Assembly: GCF_029953285.1 (NCBI RefSeq)
Contig: NZ_JASAOI010000023.1
Location: forward strand, 62,001 to 126,000
Source: Yinghuangia seranimata
GTDB taxonomy: Bacteria > Actinomycetota > Actinomycetes > Streptomycetales > Streptomycetaceae
DNA length: 64,000 bases
Direction: 5' to 3'
Shown here: positions 58,611-64,000 of the stretch, in pieces
Position numbering within the stretch: position 1 is the first letter of the stretch
Layout: each line of letters opens with the position of its first letter
The notes under the pieces: generated by a model
The model's database searches: none
What the model was told of the DNA's origin: nothing
What the model saw: the letters and a program-made list of their open reading frames with translations, nothing else
Position numbers and translations under genes: made by a program

Positions 58611-60107
58611 GTGGCATCAATGGACGTGCCCGCAGGCCAAGTCATAACCCAGCCCCAACGCGCGCCCCGCGCGGCCCCCAAGCTCAACGCGATCTCGTGG
58701 CTCGCCCTCGCCCTGATGACCACCAGCTCGGTGGCGTCGCTGCGCGCCGCGCCGACCATGGCCGTCTACGGCCTCGCCGCGGTCTTCCTGTACCTGGTCC
58801 CCGCGATCGTGTTCCTGCTGCCGACCGCGATGGTCTCCGCCGAACTCGCCTCCGGCTGGTCAGGCGGCGTGTACCGCTGGGTCGCGGAGGGCCTGAGCAA
58901 ACCGCTCGGATTCCTGGCCGTGTGGTGCCAGTTCGCGATGACGATCTTCTACTACCCGAGCCTGCTCGCCTACGTGGCGAGCACTTTCGCGTACGTCATC
59001 AACCCTAGCCTCGCCAACAGCGGCGTCTACACAGCGGTCATCATCATCTCGCTGTACTGGCTCGGCGTGTGGGTCTCGTCGCGCGGCACCAAGACCGTCG
59101 CCGGCCTGTCGAGCACGGGCCTCGTCATCGGCACCCTCATCCCCGGCCTGCTGCTGGTCGTCCTCGGCTTCGTGTTCCTCGGCCAGGGCAACCCCTCCGC
59201 GGCCCCGATGAACAGCAGCCACATCCTGCCGCCGTGGACCGGCCTGGCCAGCCTCGTGCTCATCGTCAACAACTTCCTGAGCTACAGCGGCATGGAGATG
59301 AACGCCGTCCACGTCTCGTCGCTGCGGAAGCCCGCCAAGGAGTTCCCTCGGGCGATGTTCCTCGCCGTGGGGCTCGTGCTGCTGATCTTCATCCTGCCGG
59401 CGCTCGCGATCAGCTGGGTCGTCCCGTCGTCCAGCCTGTCGCTCACCGCGGGCGTCATGCAGGCGTTCGACGCGTTCTTCGCCTACTTCAACGTCACCTG
59501 GCTGACACCCGTGCTGGGCATCATGCTCATCGCCGCCTCGCTCGGCGGCATGCTCACCTGGCTCGCCGGGCCGTCCAAGGGCCTGCTGACCGTCGCGCGC
59601 GAAGAGGGCTACCTGCCGCCGTACCTGCAGAAGCTCAACAAGCACGGCGTGCAGCAGAACATCCTGGTCGCCCAGGGCGTCGTCACCACCGGCATCGCGC
59701 TGCTCTACGCGTTCATCCCCGACGTCTCCAGCGCCTACTGGATCCTGTCGGTCATCACCACGCAGGTCTACCTCATCGTCTACCTGCTGATGTTCGTCGC
59801 CGCGATGCGCCTGCGCCGGATCGCCCCCGCCCACCCGCGCGGCTTCCGCGCCCCGGCACTGCACGTGCTGTGCGTCGTGGGCTGGCTCGCCTCCGCCGCC
59901 GCGCTCGTCATCGGCTTCGTGCCGCCCTCGCAGTACGGCTCCGGCAGCGTGTGGTCCTACCTGCTGATCGTCGGCGGCGGCCTCGTCGTGGTCGGCCTCC
60001 TCGTCCCGTTCGCGTTCTACAGGTTCCGCAAGCCCGGCTGGAAGCAGCCGGACACCGAGTGGAAGGCCGGCGTCGGCACCACCACCGAAGGCGAGGCCAC
60101 GGCGTGA
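58611..60107 (+). CDS. APC-superfamily amino-acid permease
   Basis: 498 aa from GTG 58611 with GAGGAG at 58598-58603. About twelve transmembrane helices; helix 1 starts at LNAISWLALALMTTSSVASL. APC signatures include VSAELASGWSGGVYRWVAEG and FLSYSGMEMNAVHVSSLRKP, AKEFPRAMFLAVGLVLLIF. LAGPSKGLLTVAREEGYLPP in helix 8/loop is typical of the glutamate:GABA antiporter (YjeM/GadC-like) branch. Operon with a small membrane protein (stop/start overlap) and an M20 peptidase, suggesting import of an amino acid or dipeptide that the peptidase cleaves. Confidence 0.9.
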   Translation: MASMDVPAGQVITQPQRAPRAAPKLNAISWLALALMTTSSVASLRAAPTMAVYGLAAVFLYLVPAIVFLLPTAMVSAELASGWSGGVYRWVAEGLSKPLGFLAVWCQFAMTIFYYPSLLAYVASTFAYVINPSLANSGVYTAVIIISLYWLGVWVSSRGTKTVAGLSSTGLVIGTLIPGLLLVVLGFVFLGQGNPSAAPMNSSHILPPWTGLASLVLIVNNFLSYSGMEMNAVHVSSLRKPAKEFPRAMFLAVGLVLLIFILPALAISWVVPSSSLSLTAGVMQAFDAFFAYFNVTWLTPVLGIMLIAASLGGMLTWLAGPSKGLLTVAREEGYLPPYLQKLNKHGVQQNILVAQGVVTTGIALLYAFIPDVSSAYWILSVITTQVYLIVYLLMFVAAMRLRRIAPAHPRGFRAPALHVLCVVGWLASAAALVIGFVPPSQYGSGSVWSYLLIVGGGLVVVGLLVPFAFYRFRKPGWKQPDTEWKAGVGTTTEGEATA

Positions 60108-60601
60108 ACACCAAGGCACCGCACACGAGCACCCACCACCTCGGCGAGGACGTCGACCACGCCGGACACGTCGACACCGGCATCATGAGCCGGCGCTGGA
60201 TCTACATCGGCTCCGTCGTGCTGCTGGTCGGCCTCCTCATCGGCGGGATCCTCGCCTACCGCGACGTCCGCCAGACCAACGAGGCCACCGACAAGGCCAA
60301 CGAACTGCGCGAGACGCTCACCGCCGCCGGCCTGCCGGCCCCCTCCACCGACACCATCACCCGTACGCTCGGCACCGACGGCGGGCCCGTGTGCGAGGAC
60401 CCCGGCAAGGCCCTGCACAACGGCGTCGACCGGGTCGGCCTCGACAACGGCGCGGCCGGGCCGGGCCTGCGGCCGGTCATCGGCACCGCGCGCATCGCGC
60501 AGGCCGAGCGCATCGTCCTGCAGACGTACTGCCCCGACAAGGTCGACGACTTCGACGACGAACTCGGCGACCTCACGTTCGACGACGTCGTCAAGCCATG
60601 A
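60104..60601 (+). CDS. Single-pass membrane protein coupled to the APC permease
   Basis: 165 aa, GTG 60104 overlapping the permease stop (GTGA). Histidine-rich start (HTSTHHLGEDVDHAGHVD), one helix IYIGSVVLLVGLLIGGILAY, then a soluble domain RQTNEATDKANELRETLTAA, CEDPGKALHNGVDRVGLDNG, AQAERIVLQTYCPDKVDDFD. Two cysteines outside the helix. No known family. Tight coupling to the transporter suggests an auxiliary subunit or substrate-binding partner. Confidence 0.75.
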   Translation: MNTKAPHTSTHHLGEDVDHAGHVDTGIMSRRWIYIGSVVLLVGLLIGGILAYRDVRQTNEATDKANELRETLTAAGLPAPSTDTITRTLGTDGGPVCEDPGKALHNGVDRVGLDNGAAGPGLRPVIGTARIAQAERIVLQTYCPDKVDDFDDELGDLTFDDVVKP

Positions 60602-60644
60602 CGCCGGCCACGCCGCCGCCCCCGAACCCGCGGAAGGACAACGC

Positions 60645-62033
60645 ATGACCTCGCAGGCCACCTCGGCAGCCGGCACCGACGGGGCGGGCTCCGACCTCGC
60701 CCGCCGCGTCGCCGGACTCATGCCGCGCGCCAAGCAGGACCTCGCCACCCTGGTCGGCTTCAGGTCCGTCGCCGACCCGCGCCAGTTCCCGCCCGAGGAG
60801 TGCGAGAAAGCCGCCCGCTTCGTCGCCGACGCCTTCCGCGAACTCGGCTTCGCCGACGCCCGGCCCGAGAAGACCCCCGACGACAGCTACGCCGTCGTCG
60901 GCCACCGGCCCGGCCCGCCCGGCGCGCCGACCGTCCTCCTGTACTGCCACTACGACGTCCAGCCGCCGCTCGACGACGCCGCCTGGACCACCCCGCCGTT
61001 CGAACTCACCGAACGCGACGGACGCTGGTACGGGCGCGGCGCCGCCGACTGCAAGGGCAACATCGCCATGCACCTCACCGCGCTGCGGGCCCTCGGCGAC
61101 GACATCCCCGTCTCGCTGCGCCTGGTCGCGGAGGGCTCGGAGGAGCAGGGCACAGGCGGGCTCGACGAGTTCGTCCCGCGGCACCCCGAACTGCTGCGGG
61201 CCGACGCGATCCTGGTCTGCGACACGGGCAACGCGGCCGTGGGCGTACCGACGTTGACCACGACGCTGCGCGGCGTCGCCAACGTGGTCGTGGAAGTCCG
61301 GGCGCTCAAGAGCGAGGTCCACTCCGGCATGTTCGGCGGCCCGGCGCCCGACGCCCTCGCCGCGCTGATCACCATGCTCGCTTCGCTCCGCGACGAGAAC
61401 GGGGCCACCGCGATCGACGGACTCGCCCACGACCAGGTGTGGGACGGCGAGGCCTACGACGCCGACCAGTTCCGGGCGGACGCCGGCGTGCTCGACGGCG
61501 TCTCGCTCGTCGGCGGGGGAGCGGTCGCCGACCTGGTGTGGGCCCGGCCCGCGGTGACCGTGCTCGGCATCGACTGCCCGCCGGTCGTCGGGTCCACGGC
61601 CGCCGTGCCCGCGGTCGCCCGGGCCCGCGTGAGCCTGCGCGTGCCACCGGGCACGGACCCGGAACAGGCGCTGGCGAAACTGACCGACCACCTGAAGGCC
61701 CACGCGCCGTGGGGCGTACGGCTGGAGTTCACGCCGGAGCAGAGCGGCTCGCCGTTCAAGGCCGAGATGGGCGGGCCGGCGTACCAGGCGCTCTCCGAGG
61801 CGCTCTCCGAGGCGTACGGCCGGCCGATGACCACCGTGGGGCAGGGCGGGTCCATCCCGCTGTGCACGATCCTGCGGGACACCTTCCCGGACGCGGAGAT
61901 CGCCCTCATGGGCGTCGAGGAGCCCAAGTGCCTCATCCACGCGCCCAACGAGAGCGTGGACCCGGCCGAGATCGAGCACATGGCGCTGGCCGAGGCCCTG
62001 TTCCTGCGGAAGTACGCGGCCGCGAAGAGCTGA
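60645..62033 (+). CDS. M20-family dipeptidase
   Basis: 462 aa, ATG 60645 with GGAAGGA at 60632-60638. LLYCHYDVQPPLDDAAWTTP (metal His, catalytic Asp), RGAADCKGNIAMHLTALRAL (bridging Asp), LVAEGSEEQGTGGLDEFVPR (catalytic and metal Glu), DAILVCDTGNAAVGVPTLTT; dimerisation lid VRALKSEVHSGMFGGPAPDA; C-terminal LIHAPNESVDPAEIEHMALA with the last metal His. Complete family member related to cytosolic non-specific/beta-Ala dipeptidases. Third gene of the permease operon. Confidence 0.92.
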   Translation: MTSQATSAAGTDGAGSDLARRVAGLMPRAKQDLATLVGFRSVADPRQFPPEECEKAARFVADAFRELGFADARPEKTPDDSYAVVGHRPGPPGAPTVLLYCHYDVQPPLDDAAWTTPPFELTERDGRWYGRGAADCKGNIAMHLTALRALGDDIPVSLRLVAEGSEEQGTGGLDEFVPRHPELLRADAILVCDTGNAAVGVPTLTTTLRGVANVVVEVRALKSEVHSGMFGGPAPDALAALITMLASLRDENGATAIDGLAHDQVWDGEAYDADQFRADAGVLDGVSLVGGGAVADLVWARPAVTVLGIDCPPVVGSTAAVPAVARARVSLRVPPGTDPEQALAKLTDHLKAHAPWGVRLEFTPEQSGSPFKAEMGGPAYQALSEALSEAYGRPMTTVGQGGSIPLCTILRDTFPDAEIALMGVEEPKCLIHAPNESVDPAEIEHMALAEALFLRKYAAAKS

Positions 62034-62089
62034 TGAACAGGCCGGTCGGGGTCGGCCCGCGACCCGCCGCCCACAGGGGCGGCGAGCGC

Positions 62090-62125
62090 GGGCTTCGGCG
62101 TGGGCTTCGGTGCGGGCTTCGGCGT
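62090..62125. repeat. Three 12-bp tandem repeats
   Basis: GGGCTTCGGCGT, GGGCTTCGGTGC, GGGCTTCGGCGT, between the dipeptidase and the next gene. Perhaps a slippage product; in one frame it encodes a Gly-Phe-Gly-like repeat. Confidence 0.75.
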
Positions 62126-62163
62126 GATCTCCACGGGTATCGGCACAGGTGGAGGTGTGGGCG

Positions 62164-63240
62164 ATGAGCGGGCCGCCGCCGGAGGACCGGGTGCCGGGCG
62201 AGGACGTGCCGGTCGACGGCGCGGCCGGCGCGGCCGGCGCGGCCGACGCCGCCCTCGACGCGCTCGGCGACGAGGACGCCTGGCTGCCGCCCGCGCTGCT
62301 CAAGGCCGTGTGGGCCGACCCCGCGCACCTGCCGGAGATCATGGCGCTGTTCGCGGTACGGCACCTCGGAACCGGCGCCGAGCGCGTGGCGCGGAAGCTG
62401 CGGGAAGAGCAGCCGGACGCGCACCCCGCCACCTTCGACCGGCACGTCGTCGTCCGTGGGACCCGCACCAGCGTCGCCGAAGGGACGTGCATCGGCGGCC
62501 CGTTCGTCGTCATCATCCCCGTCGCGTTCTGCGCCGCGCTGCTCGCCCAGGCCGGCATGGTGCTGCAACTCGCGGCGCTGCACGGACGCGACCCGCGCGC
62601 CGAGACGCGGGCCGCCGACCTCCTCGTGCTGCAAGGCGCCTACCCGGACCAGCAGCAGGCCGCCCGGGCCATCGCCGCCGTACGCGACGGCGAGCCCGGC
62701 GGCTCCCACCGCGTCCCACGCGGCCAACGGCTCGCCACCCTCGCGCGGATGGCCGCCATCCTCGGCATCACCCAACCCGACGAAGGCCACCGCGTCGGGC
62801 GGGTGCGCCAGGTGCTCACCTGGGTCGGGATCACGCTGTTCGTCGTCGTCGGCCTCTTCCTGCCGTTCATCTGGCTCCCCGCGATGGCCTGGTCCTACCA
62901 GCGCGCCACGCCGCGCCTCGGGCGCCGCGCCGTCAGGTTCTACGCGGCGACGAGCTCGGCGGCCGAGGCCACCGGGCAGCGCATCGCCGCAGGACGCGCC
63001 CCCCGCCGCGAGGGGGAGGCGGTCGAACCGCTGGGCCTGCTGGGCGTCCTGCGAACACTGGCGGCGGTCGTACTTCCGCTGGGCGCGCTGGCGTTCGTGC
63101 TCTTGGCGGACGTCCGGTTCGGGGAGAGCAACCTCGCCGCGGCGGGCCTGTGGCTGGTGGTCGGGGCCCAAGTGGGGGCGCTGCTGTGGTTCCTGGCGTG
63201 GTGGTGGCGGAGGCGGCGGCGCCGGAAGCGGGGGGCCTAG
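62164..63240 (+). CDS. Hypothetical multi-pass membrane protein
   Basis: 358 aa, ATG 62164 with GGAGG about 9 nt upstream. Acidic Ala/Gly-rich N-terminus, a helical domain (ALLKAVWADPAHLPEIMALF, AVRHLGTGAERVARKLREEQ), then membrane segments VVIIPVAFCAALLAQAGMVL, VLTWVGITLFVVVGLFLPFI, TLAAVVLPLGALAFVLL and LWLVVGAQVGALLWFLAWWW, ending in a run of arginines (positive cytoplasmic tail). Not recognised. It follows the dipeptidase by 130 nt and may be a separate unit. Confidence 0.7.
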   Translation: MSGPPPEDRVPGEDVPVDGAAGAAGAADAALDALGDEDAWLPPALLKAVWADPAHLPEIMALFAVRHLGTGAERVARKLREEQPDAHPATFDRHVVVRGTRTSVAEGTCIGGPFVVIIPVAFCAALLAQAGMVLQLAALHGRDPRAETRAADLLVLQGAYPDQQQAARAIAAVRDGEPGGSHRVPRGQRLATLARMAAILGITQPDEGHRVGRVRQVLTWVGITLFVVVGLFLPFIWLPAMAWSYQRATPRLGRRAVRFYAATSSAAEATGQRIAAGRAPRREGEAVEPLGLLGVLRTLAAVVLPLGALAFVLLADVRFGESNLAAAGLWLVVGAQVGALLWFLAWWWRRRRRRKRGA

Positions 63241-63249
63241 GCTGAACCC

Positions 63250-63795
63250 ATGCCGCTCAGCAACGCCGTTCGTGCCCGCGCGGCCGAACTCCTGTGCCTT
63301 CCCCTGCTCTCCGGGGCGATGCTCGTCGTCGCCGGCTGTTCCGACTCCGGATCCGGCGGGAACACCCGGAACGGGGCCGCGACTTCGGCCGCTCCGGGCC
63401 CGGCAGGCACGTCGTCGGCCGGCGGCGCGTCCGCCACTCCGTCCCGCGCGGACTACTGGGCCGGCAAGGCCGACGTCGCGCTCTTCCTCTGCAACAAGTT
63501 TGATCCCACGCGCGACGGCTGCGCCAACGGCCCGGTCACCGACGCCGAGCGGGAGGCGGTGCGCCAGGACCTCCAGCGCATGCCCGAGGTCGAAAAGGTC
63601 TACTACGAGAACCAGGCCGAGGCGTTCGAGCACTTCAAGGCGGCCGAGAAGGACAGCGCGCTGGCCGCCGCGGTCACCGTGGACCAGATGCCGGAGTCCT
63701 TCCGCGTGAAACTCCGCGACCCGCGCTCCGCCGACGTCGTGACCACGGCGTTCCGCGGACGCGCCGGGGTCCAGTCCGTCATCGTGCGCCGCTGA
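63250..63795 (+). CDS. Lipoprotein with FtsX extracellular-domain-like fold
   Basis: 181 aa, ATG 63250; TAGGCT at 63238-63243 ends 6 nt before it, so the transcript is probably leaderless. Signal: ELLCLPLLSGAMLVVAGC lipobox, then a Ser/Ala/Gly-rich linker. Mature domain: DVALFLCNKFDPTRDGCANG, PVTDAEREAVRQDLQRMPEV, EKVYYENQAEAFEHFKAAEK, VTVDQMPESFRVKLRDPRSA and VVTTAFRGRAGVQSVIV. This matches the extracellular domain (ECD) of actinobacterial FtsX, which recruits peptidoglycan hydrolases, but here it is free-standing on a lipid anchor without FtsX's four helices. Confidence 0.85.
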   Translation: MPLSNAVRARAAELLCLPLLSGAMLVVAGCSDSGSGGNTRNGAATSAAPGPAGTSSAGGASATPSRADYWAGKADVALFLCNKFDPTRDGCANGPVTDAEREAVRQDLQRMPEVEKVYYENQAEAFEHFKAAEKDSALAAAVTVDQMPESFRVKLRDPRSADVVTTAFRGRAGVQSVIVRR

Positions 63796-63834
63796 ACCAC
63801 CGCCCGGACTCCGGCGCGCACCCTCGTGGCGGGC

Positions 63835-64000
63835 CTAACTGCGGAGGTACGACGCCCCGTTCAGGTCCAGGATCGTGCCCGACGACCATTCCGCCTGCGG
63901 GGACGCCAGCCACAGCACCGCCGCCGCGACCTCGTCCGGCTCGGCCACGCGGCCGAAGGGGCTCTGGGCGCGGATGGCCTCGCCCGTAGCGCCCGCCAGG
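63835..64000 (-). CDS. SDR-family oxidoreductase, C-terminal end (5' part outside window)
   Basis: Minus frame open from the right edge: [54 protein letters not shown], stop TAG at 63835-63837. '[16 protein letters not shown]...W..G..L..NG' is the C-terminal signature of classical short-chain dehydrogenases. The active site and cofactor motif lie beyond the window, so its substrate cannot be guessed. Confidence 0.85.
   Translation of the reverse strand, partial: LAGATGEAIRAQSPFGRVAEPDEVAAAVLWLASPQAEWSSGTILDLNGASYLRS

Overview
The window is about 64 kb of very GC-rich DNA with GTG/TTG starts, strong third-position G/C, PaaX, SpoIIE-type phosphatase/ATPase, SUKH, L,D-transpeptidase and ISL3 genes. 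This points to a filamentous actinomycete, most likely Streptomyces or a close relative. No rRNA or tRNA gene and no CRISPR array was seen.

Left block (1-10.3 kb), mostly intact. It opens inside a salicylyl-CoA 5-hydroxylase fused to an Old Yellow Enzyme-type domain. A fumarylacetoacetase-family hydrolase, a maleate cis-trans isomerase and a PaaX regulator follow on the same strand. Together these look like the lower part of a salicylate-CoA/gentisate catabolic cluster that may use a direct-hydrolysis branch (maleylpyruvate to maleate to fumarate). Next come a GAF/PP2C/HATPase regulator, a SUKH protein, a lipoprotein and a glucose/sorbosone dehydrogenase-like secreted protein.

Middle block (10.3-47 kb), a decayed accessory zone. 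It holds many SUKH, LRR, ankyrin, HEPN-like, DUF4304-like and WGR/WD40 genes mixed with frameshifted or truncated relics: a resolvase, dnaE2, an HNH nuclease, two ISL3/IS5 relics and a sigma-like protein. One complete ISL3 element (17298-19683) has 32-bp perfect inverted repeats, an 8-bp target duplication and an extra ORF next to its transposase. A 407/410-bp segment is duplicated at 11.4 and 23.7 kb. The best candidates for something new here are the three-gene ECF-sigma operon at 43.5-45.5 kb and the dense set of immunity-type genes. A run of 20 Gs facing a C-run at 45.5 kb is either a very strong hairpin or an assembly problem.

Right block (47-64 kb), again orderly. It contains a lipoprotein/glutathionylspermidine-synthase-like pair, SDR, GNAT and L,D-transpeptidase genes, a spermidine-synthase-fold protein and an SDS-type alkyl sulfatase. 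A LysR gene with a palindromic operator, a HEAT-repeat protein and an APC permease / small membrane protein / M20 dipeptidase operon come next. It ends with a membrane protein, a stand-alone FtsX-ECD-like lipoprotein and the 3' end of an SDR gene.

Starts were chosen by Shine-Dalgarno spacing and domain onset. Where several candidates remain this is stated. Family assignments rest on motif recognition by eye and no database was searched.
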